This document shows, piece by piece, positions 8,982 through 19,122 of a DNA stretch of 64,000 nucleotides. This DNA is from Aquiluna sp. (GTDB lineage: Bacteria > Actinomycetota > Actinomycetes > Actinomycetales > Microbacteriaceae): contig JAOHCW010000004.1 in assembly GCA_028095925.1 (NCBI GenBank), positions 1 to 64,000 on the forward strand. Direction: 5' to 3'. The notes under the pieces are model-generated. The model was not told the origin of the DNA. It worked only from the letters and a program-made list of their open reading frames with translations, and did not search any database. The position numbers and the translations under genes were made by a program. Every line of letters starts with the position of its first letter. Position 1 is the first letter of the stretch.

Positions 8982-10005
8982 CGTGATTGGTCGCGGCCTT
9001 CTTGATGAGGTTCCAAAGTCTTTAGACGGCGTGAACAAGGTTCTCATCGTCCACCCTCAACCCCTGGCCGCAACTGCGGAATTACTTCGCGAAACGTTAG
9101 TGGCAAACGGCTTCGAGGCCCTTTTGGCGGAAGTCCCACAGAGCGAAGAGGCAAAGCGAGTTGAGGTTGCCGCATTCTGCTGGGGCATCATGGGACAGGC
9201 TGACTTTCACAGAAACGATGCAGTAATCGGTCTTGGAGGGGGTTCGACGACAGATCTTGCAGGATTCGTTGGCGGCACTTGGCTCAGAGGGGTCCGCATT
9301 TACCTAATTCCGACAACGCTGCTTGGGATGATTGATGCCGCGATTGGGGGTAAGACTGGGGTAAACACCCAAGAGGGTAAGAACCTAGTTGGTGTCTTCC
9401 ACCTTCCAACCAAGGTCTTTGTTGACCTTGACACCTTAGAGACCCTGCCACGCAACGAGCTGCTCGCTGGAATGTCGGAACTTGTGAAGTACGGCTTTAT
9501 CTCTGATCCCGAAATCCTAGACATCGTCCTAGAGAACGAGAGCGCGACCGATTCAAAATCTGATGTCTTTGCGGACCTTGTAACAAGATCAATTGCAATC
9601 AAGGAGAGCGTGACGACCGAAGACTTCAGGGAGGCCGGAAAGCGAGAGTTTCTGAACTATGGCCATACCCTCGGGCACGCCATCGAGCATGCTGAGCGCT
9701 ATAAGTGGCGTCACGGAGCAGCTATATCTATAGGCATGGTCTTTGCCGCTGAGCTAGCTATGCTCTCTGGCAAACTCTCTGAATCTGATGTTGAGCTACA
9801 CCGAAGAGTGTTTGAAAAGATCGGCCTCCCGACCACCTACAAAGCCGACAAGTGGCCCCAGCTACTCGAGGTAATGCAAAGAGATAAAAAGGCAAGGGGC
9901 GCATCCCTGAGGTTCGTCGTACTGGACAAAATCGGTAAGCCTACGATTCTCTCGGCTCCAACTCCAGAGCTTCTCTTTACGGCCTTTCAGTCGATTGTGG
10001 AATAG
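8971..10005 (+). CDS. aroB: 3-dehydroquinate synthase
   Basis: NAD- and metal-dependent enzyme that cyclises DAHP, the second shikimate-pathway step. The 344 residues include the NAD motif GLGGGSTTDLAGFVGGTW, the loop IPTTLLGMIDAAIGGKTG, the phosphate-binding NLVGVFH, the metal glutamate in GMSELVKYG and the metal histidines in LNYGHTLGHAIE and RHGAAISIGM. I chose ATG 8971, with AAGG upstream, over a TTG at 8953 that adds six residues. Its TAG stop (10003-10005) is the first half of the -10 box predicted for aroQ. Confidence 0.96.
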   Translation: MSYSVIGRGLLDEVPKSLDGVNKVLIVHPQPLAATAELLRETLVANGFEALLAEVPQSEEAKRVEVAAFCWGIMGQADFHRNDAVIGLGGGSTTDLAGFVGGTWLRGVRIYLIPTTLLGMIDAAIGGKTGVNTQEGKNLVGVFHLPTKVFVDLDTLETLPRNELLAGMSELVKYGFISDPEILDIVLENESATDSKSDVFADLVTRSIAIKESVTTEDFREAGKREFLNYGHTLGHAIEHAERYKWRHGAAISIGMVFAAELAMLSGKLSESDVELHRRVFEKIGLPTTYKADKWPQLLEVMQRDKKARGASLRFVVLDKIGKPTILSAPTPELLFTAFQSIVE

Positions 10006-10008
10006 CGT
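10003..10008 (+). promoter_or_regulatory. -10 box for leaderless aroQ
   Basis: TAGCGT matches TAnnnT. Six bases (AAGACC) separate it from the aroQ ATG, which would place transcript start at the A of the start codon. The first three bases are the aroB stop codon. There is no Shine-Dalgarno before aroQ, which fits a leaderless mRNA. Confidence 0.55.
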
Positions 10009-10014
10009 AAGACC

Positions 10015-10449
10015 ATGAAGATTCTCGTTCTCAACGGCCCTAACCTAAACCTGCTCGGAGTTAGAGAGCCTGATGTCTATGGCATTGAGACGCTTAAAGA
10101 CCTAGAAAGCAAGCTTAAAGTTGCGGCGAAGGAGCTTGGTTGTGAGGTCGACTTTAGGCAAACCAATAGCGAGGACGAGCTAATTGCATGGCTCCATGAG
10201 GCCCTAGAGGCTAAATCGCCCGTCGTACTGAACCCAGCAGCTTTCACTCACTACTCATATGCGCTCAGGGATGCCTGCGCTGCACTGACCTCTAGCGGGG
10301 TTGAGCTGGTCGAAGTACACATCTCGAATCCTCACGCTCGTGAGCAGTTCCGGCAGAATTCGGTAATAGCTGCGGTAGCCACCGGACAGATAGCTGGGTT
10401 TGGGTTCGACTCCTATGCCCTTGCGCTCAGGCAGCTGGCAAAGGGCTAA
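10015..10449 (+). CDS. aroQ: Type II 3-dehydroquinate dehydratase
   Basis: Dodecameric dehydratase for the third shikimate step. The 144-residue product shows NGPNLNLLGVREPDVYG with the catalytic tyrosine at about residue 22, the asparagine and histidine in LNPAAFTHYSYALRD (N73, H79) and VEVHISNPHARE with H102. All active-site residues are in place. The start lacks a Shine-Dalgarno but is preceded at 6 bases by TAGCGT, so it may be read from its own leaderless transcript as well as from the aroE-C-K-B message. Confidence 0.96.
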   Translation: MKILVLNGPNLNLLGVREPDVYGIETLKDLESKLKVAAKELGCEVDFRQTNSEDELIAWLHEALEAKSPVVLNPAAFTHYSYALRDACAALTSSGVELVEVHISNPHAREQFRQNSVIAAVATGQIAGFGFDSYALALRQLAKG

Positions 10450-10466
10450 ACTGCTTCAGGTTTAGC
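10445..10466 (+). promoter_or_regulatory. 7-bp inverted repeat with -10-like box upstream of efp
   Basis: GCTAAAC (10445-10451) and GTTTAGC (10460-10466) form a perfect inverted repeat around TGCTTCAG. The left arm contains the aroQ stop codon and a TAnnnT box, TAAACT (10447-10452). The efp Shine-Dalgarno AAGGGAG follows at once. It could be an operator, a small RNA hairpin, or chance; there is no T-run to make it a terminator. Confidence 0.35.
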
Positions 10467-10477
10467 AAGGGAGATTC

Positions 10478-11041
10478 ATGGCAACCTCAAACGATCTAAA
10501 GAACGGCATGGTGCTGCTTATTGATGGGCAGCTCTGGAGTGTCATCGAGTTTCAGCACGTCAAGCCTGGGAAGGGCCCAGCTTTTGTTAGGACCAAGCTC
10601 AAGAACGTGAAGTCCGACAAGGTTGTCGACAAGACCTTCAACGCTGGCGTCAAGGTAGACACGGCAACCGTCGATAGGCGCGACATGCAGTACCTATACA
10701 ACGATGGCAGCGGGTATGTGTTCATGGACAACACCACCTACGACCAGATGTCGCTGGACGCAGCCGTGGTTGGTGACGTTGCGAATTTCTTGCTCGAAAA
10801 CCAGATTGCAACTGTGGCCATCCACGATGGCTCACCGCTTTATGTCGAGCTGCCACCATCAGTGGTGCTAGAGATCACCTACACCGAACCCGGATTGCAG
10901 GGAGACCGCTCCACTGGAGGAACAAAGCCAGCCACTCTAGAGACTGGGCACCAGATTCAGGTTCCGCTCTTCATCGAGAACAACACCAAGGTCAAGGTCG
11001 ACACCCGAACTGGTGAGTATCTCGGCCGGGCGAGTGAATAG
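10478..11041 (+). CDS. efp: Elongation factor P
   Basis: Relieves ribosome stalling at polyproline stretches. The 187-residue, three-domain protein has its loop as [12 protein letters not shown] (tip lysine at about K32), the symmetric PGKGP loop typical of actinobacterial EF-P, which in that group is reported to work without modification of the lysine. The C-terminal signature [16 protein letters not shown] and [16 protein letters not shown] are intact. ATG 10478 has a good Shine-Dalgarno (AAGGGAG). The efp-nusB-pyrR order is usual for actinobacteria. Confidence 0.97.
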   Translation: MATSNDLKNGMVLLIDGQLWSVIEFQHVKPGKGPAFVRTKLKNVKSDKVVDKTFNAGVKVDTATVDRRDMQYLYNDGSGYVFMDNTTYDQMSLDAAVVGDVANFLLENQIATVAIHDGSPLYVELPPSVVLEITYTEPGLQGDRSTGGTKPATLETGHQIQVPLFIENNTKVKVDTRTGEYLGRASE

Positions 11042-11461
11042 TTGAGTAGCCGCAGTAAATCACGTAAAAGAGCCCTAGACGCTCTCTATGCGGCAGAGCT
11101 GAACAAGCTCGACGCAATGGAACTGTTATCTAATGCCCAGACCGCGGCCGAAGGACGTCAGAACCAGGACGCAATCTTTGACTACGCAGAGACGCTTGTC
11201 AGGGGAGTCACTTCCGAGCTGAGCACGTTGGACGCAAGGCTGCAGAATCTCGCCGAGGGCTGGAAGCTTGAGCGAATGCCGAATCTAGACCGTGCTCTTC
11301 TGAGAATGGGGGCTTGGGAGATCCTCCACAACCCAGAAGTTCCGAACGAGGCTGCAATCTCGGAGGCCGTCAATCTTGCAAGCGAGTTTTCAACCGATGA
11401 TTCCCCAAAATTTATCAACGGAGTTCTGGCTCGAGTAGCCAAAGGTAGCGAAGCTATCTAG
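11042..11461 (+). CDS. nusB: Transcription antitermination protein NusB
   Basis: All-helical RNA-binding protein which, with NusE (S10), promotes processive rRNA transcription. The 139 residues begin SSRSKSRKRALDALYAAEL and contain the family's PNLDRALLRMGAWEILHNPEVP and DDSPKFINGVLARV. Start is TTG 11042, placed directly after the efp stop without a spacer and with little Shine-Dalgarno, so it probably depends on coupling to efp. It is the last gene before the separately promoted pyrimidine chain. Confidence 0.93.
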   Translation: MSSRSKSRKRALDALYAAELNKLDAMELLSNAQTAAEGRQNQDAIFDYAETLVRGVTSELSTLDARLQNLAEGWKLERMPNLDRALLRMGAWEILHNPEVPNEAAISEAVNLASEFSTDDSPKFINGVLARVAKGSEAI

Positions 11462-11464
11462 AGC

Positions 11465-11473
11465 TGTTATGCT
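11465..11473 (+). promoter_or_regulatory. Extended -10 promoter for the pyr chain
   Basis: TGt followed by TATGCT (-10 hexamer 11468-11473) makes an extended -10 element; no convincing -35 box is seen. Transcription would start near 11480, a few bases before the PyrR-binding hairpin, so nearly the whole leader would be that hairpin plus the ribosome site. Confidence 0.5.
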
Positions 11474-11484
11474 TTAGGCAAATG

Positions 11485-11517
11485 TCCTTTAAGTTCGTCC
11501 AGCGAGGCGAAGAAGGA
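11485..11517 (+). promoter_or_regulatory. PyrR-binding RNA hairpin over the pyrR ribosome site
   Basis: TCCTT (11485-11489) pairs with AAGGA (11513-11517) and TTCG (11494-11497) with CGAA (11508-11511), closing the loop TCCAGCGAGG. The core GTCCAGCGAGGC plus downstream AAGG closely matches the PyrR binding loop of pyr leaders (GUCCAGAGAGGCU). The 3' arm includes AGGA of the pyrR Shine-Dalgarno (AGGAGAGG), so PyrR bound with UMP should block ribosome entry. No terminator or antiterminator is present, which points to translational control. Confidence 0.75.
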
Positions 11518-11524
11518 GAGGCTA

Positions 11525-12055
11525 ATGTCGCTGCGCACCGTCGTGGATAGCTCTGATATCTCCAGAGCAATTAAGCGCATCTCTCACGAAATCCTCGAGG
11601 CCAACTCCGGCTCTGAGGACCTAGTTCTTCTTGGCATTCCAACCCGTGGTGTCGAGCTTGCAGAACGCATAGACGCAAGCCTTGCTGAGATTGATCCAGG
11701 TTACGTATCCAACCTCGGGGTTCTGGACATAACTATGTATCGCGATGACTCACTCGATGCAGAGCGGGAGATTCGACCGACGCAGATCCCTACATCCGGC
11801 ATCGACGACAAGGTTGTGGTCCTAATAGACGACGTTCTCTACTCAGGCAGAACGGTTCGGGCAGCTTTGGATGCCCTTATAGACATTGGGCGTCCGCGAC
11901 AGGTGAAGCTAGCTGTGCTAGTTGATCGCGGACACCGCGAACTTCCAATAAGACCGGATTTCGTCGGCAAGAATCTACCGACTTCCGCCGCCGAGCGAGT
12001 CAATGTGATGCTCGCAAATACCGATGGTTCAGACCAGGTGGTGATTGAGCAATGA
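11525..12055 (+). CDS. pyrR: Bifunctional pyr regulator / uracil phosphoribosyltransferase PyrR
   Basis: UMP-sensing RNA-binding repressor of pyrimidine genes that also has phosphoribosyltransferase activity. The 176 residues contain the PRPP loop [14 protein letters not shown] at about 97-110, [13 protein letters not shown] and the C-terminal [21 protein letters not shown] 11525 follows a strong Shine-Dalgarno that lies in the PyrR hairpin, so the protein should limit its own synthesis and, by translational coupling (4-base overlap with pyrB), that of the chain behind it. Confidence 0.97.
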   Translation: MSLRTVVDSSDISRAIKRISHEILEANSGSEDLVLLGIPTRGVELAERIDASLAEIDPGYVSNLGVLDITMYRDDSLDAEREIRPTQIPTSGIDDKVVVLIDDVLYSGRTVRAALDALIDIGRPRQVKLAVLVDRGHRELPIRPDFVGKNLPTSAAERVNVMLANTDGSDQVVIEQ

Positions 12056-12981
12056 AGCACCTCACCTCAATAAGGGAACTGGATACAGGCTCGGCAATCG
12101 CGATTCTGGATAATGCTGATGAGCTTGGGGCCGTCAATTCAAGAGAGGTCAAGAAGCTGCCCGCGCTTAGGGGCAAGACCGTGGTCAATCTCTTCTACGA
12201 AAATTCGACCAGAACCCGAATTAGCTTTGAGATCGCAGCAAAAAGACTCAGCGCCGATGTCATCAACTTTGCCGCAGCAACCAGCTCTGTGAGCAAGGGT
12301 GAGAGCCTAAAAGATACGGCCCAGACCCTAGAGGCGTTGGGCGCTGACGCAACTGTGATTCGTCACCCCATGAGTGGTGCTGCCCAAACCCTTGCCACCA
12401 AGGGCTGGATCTCAGGTTCAGTCGTGAATGCCGGAGATGGTTCCCATGAGCACCCAACACAAGCTCTCCTGGACGCCCTAACTATTAGACAAATCAAGAA
12501 AAGCGGCAACGACCTTGCTGGAATCAAGGTGCTTATCGTTGGTGACATTCAGCATTCCAGGGTGGCCCGCAGTAATGTCCTGCTGCTAAGTCTCCTGGGC
12601 GCTGAGGTAACTCTTGCGGGGCCAGAGACGCTTCTACCAAAGACATTTGCGGCTATGGGGTGCAAGATTTCCCACTCCTTTGAAGAAGCCCTAGCTGAGA
12701 AACCTGATGTAGTGATGATGCTCAGGGTTCAGCGGGAGAGAATGCAGGGAACCTTTTTCCCATCGGAGCGCGAGTACGCTGCGAAATGGTCACTATCGGG
12801 TGAGCGGTTCAAGATGCTCGGCAAGGACACCACCATCCTTCACCCGGGACCGATGAACCGAGGCTTTGAGATCTCCAATGAGGCTGCCGATGACCCGCGC
12901 AGCGCCGTGCTCACTCAGGTTAGAAATGGCCTGTCGGTTCGCATGGCCGTCCTATACAAACTCATGGCGGGGGAGGGCTGA
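12052..12981 (+). CDS. pyrB: Aspartate carbamoyltransferase catalytic subunit
   Basis: Condenses carbamoyl phosphate and aspartate. Active-site motifs are NSTRTR (about residues 51-56), SKGESLKDT, and [11 protein letters not shown] around residue 131; HPGPMNRG is near the C-terminus. The 309 residues are a normal length, and there is no regulatory subunit gene nearby, as usual outside the enterobacteria. It overlaps pyrR by 4 bases (ATGA) and pyrC by one. Confidence 0.97.
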   Translation: MKHLTSIRELDTGSAIAILDNADELGAVNSREVKKLPALRGKTVVNLFYENSTRTRISFEIAAKRLSADVINFAAATSSVSKGESLKDTAQTLEALGADATVIRHPMSGAAQTLATKGWISGSVVNAGDGSHEHPTQALLDALTIRQIKKSGNDLAGIKVLIVGDIQHSRVARSNVLLLSLLGAEVTLAGPETLLPKTFAAMGCKISHSFEEALAEKPDVVMMLRVQRERMQGTFFPSEREYAAKWSLSGERFKMLGKDTTILHPGPMNRGFEISNEAADDPRSAVLTQVRNGLSVRMAVLYKLMAGEG

Positions 12982-14249
12982 TGCAGGTATTCAAGGGAGT
13001 ATCGCTTGCCTCTGGCGAGACTACGGACATAACCCTCGAGGGTGCGAATGTAACCAAGGTCGGAAAGACCACAGAGAGTGGCCTCGATTGTTCAGGGCTT
13101 ATGGCCCTACCGGGATTTGTCGATCTTCACACCCATCTAAGGCAGCCAGGCTACGAGGCGAGTGAGACAGTTTTAAGTGGCTCGCGCTCTGGAGCCGCTG
13201 GCGGCTACACAGCCCTGTTTGCAATGGCCAACTCGGACCCGGTTGCCGACACCGCATCGGTGGTTGAGCAGGTAATGAAGCTCGGTGAAGAGGCTGGGCT
13301 ACTGGAAGTTAGGCCAATAGGAGCAGTCACCAAGGGACTTGCTGGCACTGAGCTGAGTGCACTTGGGCTGATGGCAAACTCGAAAGCCAAGGTCAAAGTT
13401 TTTAGTGATGACGGGCACTGCGTACACGACCCACTGGTTATGCAACGAGCACTTACCTACGTAAAGGGCCTAGGGGCAGTAATCGCTCAGCACGCTCAGG
13501 AACCCAGACTCACCGAAGGCTCTCAGATGAACTCAGGCGAGCTCTCCACCGAGCTTGGCCTGAAGGGCTGGCCCAGTGTTGCAGAGGAGTCCATCATTGC
13601 CCGAGACGCCCTGCTAGCAGAGCAGGTGGGGGCAAGGCTCCACATTTGCCACCTCACAACAGCCGGAGCCGTAGATGTGGTTCGTTGGGCCAAGGCAAGA
13701 GGGATTCAGATCACAGCAGAGGTGACACCCCACCATCTAATGCTCACTGAGGAGCTTGTAAGAAGCTACGACCCTGTCTACAAGGTGAATCCGCCACTAC
13801 GCAGAATGGAAGACACCCTCGCGCTGCGTGAAGCCCTTATCGATGGGACCATCGACATAATCGGCACCGACCACGCACCGCACTCCTCAGAAAAGAAGGA
13901 TTGCGAGTGGGAACAGGCAGCCTTTGGGATGGTTGGTCTCGAGCACGCAGCTTCAGTGGCTCAAGAGGTGCTCATTGAACCTGGAGCATCTGACTGGAGG
14001 CGGTTTAGCGAGGTGATGTCCTCGAAGCCAGCTGAGATCGGATCACTCGAAGGACATGGCACGATAGCCGAGGGGCAGCCCGCCAATTTAGTGCTAATTG
14101 ATCCAGCTGGAAGCCGGACGGCAGACGCGGTTACTCACTCGCTTTCTAGCAACAACCCCTTCGCAGGTATGGAGCTGAAGGGCCGAGTGGTTCACACAAT
14201 TTTCAGGGGCAAGTTCAGCCTCAGAGACGGAAAGGTCAAGAATGCTTAG
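12981..14249 (+). CDS. pyrC: Dihydroorotase (class I type)
   Basis: Zinc enzyme that closes carbamoyl-aspartate to dihydroorotate. The 422-residue amidohydrolase has the metal motif DLHTHLRQPG (H50, H52), KVFSDDGHC, IAQHAQE, LHICHLTTAGA and GTDHAPHSSEKK. These are the signatures of the long, catalytically active dihydroorotases found with pyrB in Gram-positives. It starts on the last base of the pyrB stop and overlaps the next gene by 8 bases. Confidence 0.96.
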   Translation: MQVFKGVSLASGETTDITLEGANVTKVGKTTESGLDCSGLMALPGFVDLHTHLRQPGYEASETVLSGSRSGAAGGYTALFAMANSDPVADTASVVEQVMKLGEEAGLLEVRPIGAVTKGLAGTELSALGLMANSKAKVKVFSDDGHCVHDPLVMQRALTYVKGLGAVIAQHAQEPRLTEGSQMNSGELSTELGLKGWPSVAEESIIARDALLAEQVGARLHICHLTTAGAVDVVRWAKARGIQITAEVTPHHLMLTEELVRSYDPVYKVNPPLRRMEDTLALREALIDGTIDIIGTDHAPHSSEKKDCEWEQAAFGMVGLEHAASVAQEVLIEPGASDWRRFSEVMSSKPAEIGSLEGHGTIAEGQPANLVLIDPAGSRTADAVTHSLSSNNPFAGMELKGRVVHTIFRGKFSLRDGKVKNA

Positions 14250-14724
14250 AGAGCTCATTGGAGCAATGCTGATAGCCCTAGTTTTCGCTATCGCTTTCAG
14301 AATCTGGCGCTCAGTGGGAAACCGAAGGAGAGTTCAGGAATCCACGCTGCCCAGGTTGCTTGAGTCAAAAGGTGGTCTTGAGGTTGGTTCTGCCCTTTAT
14401 GTTTCAACCGTCTTTGCAGCAAGGCCACTGGATAGGCTCTGGGCATTTGGCCTTGGCTCACGTGGTAAATCAAAGATCTTTGCCTCTGAGGATGGAGTCT
14501 CGATAGAGCGGGTGGGGGAAAGTAACTTTCTCATACCCACAGCTTCGATAGCAGGCTTCACAAGGGAAACGGCAACCATCGACAAGGGTGTTGAGCAGGA
14601 TGGTCTAATTGCCATCCACTGGTCCCATGGCAAAGAGCGCCTGGTGACTCATCTGAGAGTAGTCAGCGACCCGGGGGGATTTTTGAGACAACTTGCACAC
14701 GTGACAGGAGCTGATATTGGATAA
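14242..14724 (+). CDS. PH-like domain membrane protein between pyrC and carA
   Basis: A 160-residue protein with one N-terminal membrane segment ([18 protein letters not shown]), a basic stop-transfer patch (GNRRRVQES), and a beta-rich cytoplasmic part resembling bacterial PH-like domains ([41 protein letters not shown]). A similar membrane protein occupies the same slot in other actinobacteria, including mycobacteria, but its role is unknown. It overlaps pyrC and carA by 8 bases each, so it is cotranslated with pyrimidine enzymes. Function is not assignable from sequence. Confidence 0.8.
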   Translation: MLRELIGAMLIALVFAIAFRIWRSVGNRRRVQESTLPRLLESKGGLEVGSALYVSTVFAARPLDRLWAFGLGSRGKSKIFASEDGVSIERVGESNFLIPTASIAGFTRETATIDKGVEQDGLIAIHWSHGKERLVTHLRVVSDPGGFLRQLAHVTGADIG

Positions 14725-15829
14725 CGCCTACTTAGTCCTCGAGGACGGTTCCGTCTTCACGGGGGAGTCCTATGGGAAACAGGGGAAGACGTTTGGTGAG
14801 CTGGTCTTTGCCACAGGAATGACCGGATACCAGGAGACGCTGACCGACCCTTCCTACGCGGGACAGATCGTTCTCCAGACCGCTCCCCACATCGGCATCG
14901 TTGGAACCAATGCGCGCGATGACGAGTCGAGCAGGATTTGGGTAGCGGGCTATGTAGTCAAGGAACCCAGTCGCATAGCGAGCAACTTTCGCTCAGAGAA
15001 AGACCTAGGGTCTGCACTAATCGAGTCCGAGATAGTCGGCATCTCCAGAGTCGACACTCGTGCCATCACCATAAGAATCAGAGACGCAGGAGCAATGCGC
15101 GCTGGCATCTTCTCCGGTTCGGAGGCGTCGTCGGCAGAGCAGATGCTCGAGGAAGTACGCTCTCAAAAGCAGATGAAGGGGCAAAATCTCTCTGGCCAGG
15201 TGAGCGCCAGTGAGCGATACCTACTTCCAGCTGTTGGACCCAAAAAGGGCAGCGTTGCAATTCTCGACCTGGGTATCAAGCGTTCTACGCTCGAGCACCT
15301 AACTGAGCGTGGACTGGACGTCGAGATCTTCCCCTCAAACGCAACTGCGAATGAGATTCTCGAGAGTAATCCAAGTGCGGTGTTCTTTAGCAATGGACCG
15401 GGAGACCCTGAGGCAAGCGCGTCTCAGGTAGAGATGCTGAGGGAACTGCTCAAGGCCAAAAAGCCTTTCTTTGGTATTTGCTTTGGAAACCAGCTTCTCG
15501 GCCGGGCTCTGGGTTTTGACACCTACAAGCTGACCTTTGGTCACCGCGGTATAAATCAACCGGTTCAAAACAAGTCAACCGGCCAGGTTGAGGTGACTGC
15601 GCATAACCACGGATTCGCCGTGAAGCTCGAAGAGGACGAGGCATTATCGCCAGAGGGCTTTGGAAGGGTGCGCGTCTCACATCGCGGGCTGAATGACAAC
15701 GTAGTGGAGGGGCTTGAGTGCCTAGACATCCCCGCCTTCTCGGTTCAGTACCACCCCGAGGCAGCGGCTGGCCCGCACGACAGCCACTACCTATTTGACA
15801 AGTTTCTGAACCTAATCGAGGAGAACTAA
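14717..15829 (+). CDS. carA: Carbamoyl-phosphate synthase small (glutaminase) subunit
   Basis: Releases ammonia from glutamine for CarB. The 370 residues comprise the N-terminal CPSase domain ([34 protein letters not shown]) and a class I amidotransferase domain with [10 protein letters not shown], the nucleophile C255 in [11 protein letters not shown], and the catalytic His-Glu in [12 protein letters not shown]. Start is TTG 14717 with ACAGGAG upstream, inside the end of the PH-like gene. Its stop shares one base with the carB start, which suits a 1:1 complex. Confidence 0.97.
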   Translation: MDNAYLVLEDGSVFTGESYGKQGKTFGELVFATGMTGYQETLTDPSYAGQIVLQTAPHIGIVGTNARDDESSRIWVAGYVVKEPSRIASNFRSEKDLGSALIESEIVGISRVDTRAITIRIRDAGAMRAGIFSGSEASSAEQMLEEVRSQKQMKGQNLSGQVSASERYLLPAVGPKKGSVAILDLGIKRSTLEHLTERGLDVEIFPSNATANEILESNPSAVFFSNGPGDPEASASQVEMLRELLKAKKPFFGICFGNQLLGRALGFDTYKLTFGHRGINQPVQNKSTGQVEVTAHNHGFAVKLEEDEALSPEGFGRVRVSHRGLNDNVVEGLECLDIPAFSVQYHPEAAAGPHDSHYLFDKFLNLIEEN

Positions 15830-18800
15830 TGCCCAAGCGTCCTGACATCAACTCGGTTCTGGTTATCGGATCGGGACCGATTGTTATTGGCCAGGCCTGC
15901 GAGTTTGACTACTCCGGGACCCAGGCCTGCAGGGTGCTGCAGGAAGAGGGCATCAGGGTGATTCTGATCAACTCCAATCCTGCAACAATCATGACTGATC
16001 CCGACTTTGCAGATGCCACCTATGTGGAGCCAATCACCCCCGAGGTAATCGAATCGATAATCGAAAAGGAGAAGCCCGACGCAATCCTCCCGACCCTGGG
16101 TGGCCAAACAGCTCTTAATGCCGCGATGGCTCTCTACGAGCGCGGATCGCTCGAGAAGTATGGTGTCGAGCTCATTGGGGCCAACGTCGATGCCATCAGA
16201 GCTGGAGAAGACAGGCAGGAGTTCAAGAATCTGGTGTTAGCCGCTGGTGCTGACGTGGCACGCAGCGCGATAGCGCACAGCATTGAGGATTGCCTTGAGT
16301 TTGCGGCAGAGTTTGGTTATCCGCTGGTCGTGAGGCCTAGCTTCACAATGGGAGGCCTTGGCTCAGGCTTCGCCTATGACGAAAAGGACCTCAGGCGCAT
16401 TGCAGGGGCCGGCATCCAGGCCTCTCCGACATCTGAGGTCTTGCTTGAAGAGTCCATCTTGGGCTGGAAAGAGTATGAGTTGGAGCTCATGCGCGATAAG
16501 AACGACAACACCGTTGTTGTCTGCTCTATCGAGAACTTTGATCCGGTTGGTGTTCACACGGGCGACTCCATTACCGTGGCACCAGCGATGACGCTTACCG
16601 ATCGCGAATATCAAAACCTCAGAGACATTGGCATCCAAATCATTAGGGACGTTGGCGTTGACACTGGAGGCTGCAACATCCAGTTTGCTGTAGACCCGGC
16701 TGACGGCAGGGTAATAGTCATTGAGATGAACCCCAGGGTTTCTAGGTCCTCGGCCTTAGCATCGAAGGCAACCGGGTTCCCGATTGCCAAGATTGCGGCA
16801 AAACTTGCCATCGGCTACACCCTCGACGAGATTCCTAACGATATAACCAAGGTCACCCCTGCCAGCTTTGAGCCAACCCTCGATTACAGCGTCGTGAAAG
16901 CGCCCAGGTTTGCCTTTGAGAAATTCCCAGCCGCTGACCCAACTCTCACCACAACCATGAAGAGCGTGGGGGAGGCGATGGCAATTGGACGCACCTTCAC
17001 GCAGGCCTTGCAAAAAGCGCTTAGGTCTCTAGAAAAACGCGGCAGCTCGTTCCACTGGGGAGCCCAAGAACACACCAAGGCGGAGCTCCTTGAGCTAATT
17101 GCGACTCCAACGGACAAGCGGGTCGTGCAGGTTCAGCAGGCGCTCAGGCTTGGTGCAACTGCTGAAGAGGTATTTGAACAGACCAAGATTGACCCGTGGT
17201 TTATTGACCAAATTGTTCTAATAAATGAGATTGCCGGCTGGATTGGCTCGCTTGAGGTGCTCGATGCAGCCTCGCTAAGGAAGGCCAAGAAGCACGGTTT
17301 CAGCGACAGCCAACTGGCACAGCTCAGAGGTGTCAGCGAGGAGGAGATCAGAGCAGGGCGCTATGCAGAGGGCGTTAGGCCGGTATTCAAGACTGTTGAC
17401 ACCTGTGCGGGGGAGCTCCCAGCACTCACGCCCTATCACTACAGCAGCTACGACCAGGTCACCGAGGTTGTTCCATCGGACAGGCAAAAGGTGGTGATTC
17501 TTGGCAGTGGTCCAAACCGCATCGGCCAGGGAGTTGAGTTTGATTACTCCTGTGTTCATGCAGCCTTTGCACTTCGTGATGCGGGCATCGAGACAATCAT
17601 GGTCAATTGCAATCCCGAGACCGTATCTACCGACTACGACACCTCTGACAGGCTCTATTTCGAACCGCTGACCCTAGAGGATGTCCTCGAGGTCATCCAT
17701 GCCGAGAGCCAGTCGGGGGAGCTGCTGGGAGTTATGGTGCAGCTTGGAGGGCAAACGGCCTTGGGGCTAGCAAACGGTCTTGAGGCTGCTGGTATTCCAA
17801 TTCTTGGCACAACACCGGAGTCCATCGACAAGGCTGAGGAGCGCGGAGCCTTCCAGAGAATTCTTGACGACGCCGGTCTTATCTCACCCGCCAATGGCAC
17901 CGCCACGAATCTGGCTGAGTCGGTCGAGATCGCAAGACGGATCGGCTACCCGGTGTTGGTGAGGCCGTCGTTTGTTCTTGGCGGTAGGGGGATGGAAATT
18001 GTCTATGACGAAAGGAGTCTGGAGGGCTATTTCGACCGCATTGCTGAGCACGCGCTGGTCGATGACACCCACCCACTTTTGGTAGACCACTTCTTGGACG
18101 ATGCCATAGAAATCGACATCGACGCTCTCTATGACGGCCAGCGCCTCTATGTCGGTGGCGTCATGGAGCACATCGAAGAGGCGGGTATCCACTCTGGTGA
18201 CTCGAGCTGCACCCTGCCACCAATAACGCTGAGCGATGCCCAAATTGAGAGGGTTGCAGCGGCAACGGAAGCGATCGCAAAGGGGCTTGGGGTCAACGGA
18301 CTCATAAACGTCCAGTTCGCTCTAGCCTCGGATGTGCTCTACGTTCTTGAGGCGAACCCTAGGGCCTCGAGGACCGTACCGTTCGTCTCAAAGGCACTCG
18401 GAATAACTTTGGCCAAGGCCGCTTCGCTGGTGATGATTGGCAGAACCATTGATGAACTAATCAAGGACGGTCATCTGCCGGCTGCCGATGGCAAGCACCT
18501 TCCAAGTGGAACCCCAGTCTCCGTCAAGGAAGCTGTGCTTCCCTTCAAGCGCTTTGCAACGAAGGACGGGCGGTACGTCGATAGCCTGCTAGGCCCTGAA
18601 ATGCGCTCCACAGGAGAGGTAATGGGTATCGATAAGACCTTCCCCGCTGCCTTCGCCAAGAGTCAAGCGGGAGCAGGATCTGCGCTTCCGCTGTCAGGAT
18701 CAGTCTTTGTTTCAGTGGCAGATAGAGATAAGCCACAAATCATCCTCCCGGTCGCGAGGCTGTCGCAGATGGGATACCGAATCCTGGCCACCGAGGGAAC

Positions 18801-19122
18801 GGCAAGAATGCTCGAGAGACACGGCATTTCCGCCGAGACGGTTATCAAGCACTCCAAAGCGACCGAGGGGCAACGTTCGATTGTGCAGATGATTACCGAC
18901 GGTGAAGTAGACGTGGTGGTGAACACGCCATCCGGCGCCTTTGCCCGCGTCGATGGCTACGAGATTAGAGCGGCAACCACAGCAGCCGATAAGCCAATCT
19001 TCACTACCGCAGCCCAGCTGAGCGCTGCCATTGGGTCCTTTGAGGTAATCAGGCAGGGCAGGTTCGACGTAACCCCACTGCAGGAGCACGCCGCAACCAG
19101 AAGGGCGCTGCTGAATGCCTAA
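15829..19122 (+). CDS. carB: Carbamoyl-phosphate synthase large subunit
   Basis: Two-step ATP-dependent synthesis of carbamoyl phosphate for both pyrimidine and arginine pathways. The 1097 residues show the two homologous ATP-grasp halves: [17 protein letters not shown] near residue 14 and [17 protein letters not shown] near 560, with [11 protein letters not shown] and [11 protein letters not shown], and [18 protein letters not shown] with [18 protein letters not shown]-terminal MGS-like allosteric domain follows ([20 protein letters not shown]). Complete; overlaps pyrF by 8 bases. Confidence 0.98.
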   Translation: MPKRPDINSVLVIGSGPIVIGQACEFDYSGTQACRVLQEEGIRVILINSNPATIMTDPDFADATYVEPITPEVIESIIEKEKPDAILPTLGGQTALNAAMALYERGSLEKYGVELIGANVDAIRAGEDRQEFKNLVLAAGADVARSAIAHSIEDCLEFAAEFGYPLVVRPSFTMGGLGSGFAYDEKDLRRIAGAGIQASPTSEVLLEESILGWKEYELELMRDKNDNTVVVCSIENFDPVGVHTGDSITVAPAMTLTDREYQNLRDIGIQIIRDVGVDTGGCNIQFAVDPADGRVIVIEMNPRVSRSSALASKATGFPIAKIAAKLAIGYTLDEIPNDITKVTPASFEPTLDYSVVKAPRFAFEKFPAADPTLTTTMKSVGEAMAIGRTFTQALQKALRSLEKRGSSFHWGAQEHTKAELLELIATPTDKRVVQVQQALRLGATAEEVFEQTKIDPWFIDQIVLINEIAGWIGSLEVLDAASLRKAKKHGFSDSQLAQLRGVSEEEIRAGRYAEGVRPVFKTVDTCAGELPALTPYHYSSYDQVTEVVPSDRQKVVILGSGPNRIGQGVEFDYSCVHAAFALRDAGIETIMVNCNPETVSTDYDTSDRLYFEPLTLEDVLEVIHAESQSGELLGVMVQLGGQTALGLANGLEAAGIPILGTTPESIDKAEERGAFQRILDDAGLISPANGTATNLAESVEIARRIGYPVLVRPSFVLGGRGMEIVYDERSLEGYFDRIAEHALVDDTHPLLVDHFLDDAIEIDIDALYDGQRLYVGGVMEHIEEAGIHSGDSSCTLPPITLSDAQIERVAAATEAIAKGLGVNGLINVQFALASDVLYVLEANPRASRTVPFVSKALGITLAKAASLVMIGRTIDELIKDGHLPAADGKHLPSGTPVSVKEAVLPFKRFATKDGRYVDSLLGPEMRSTGEVMGIDKTFPAAFAKSQAGAGSALPLSGSVFVSVADRDKPQIILPVARLSQMGYRILATEGTARMLERHGISAETVIKHSKATEGQRSIVQMITDGEVDVVVNTPSGAFARVDGYEIRAATTAADKPIFTTAAQLSAAIGSFEVIRQGRFDVTPLQEHAATRRALLNA

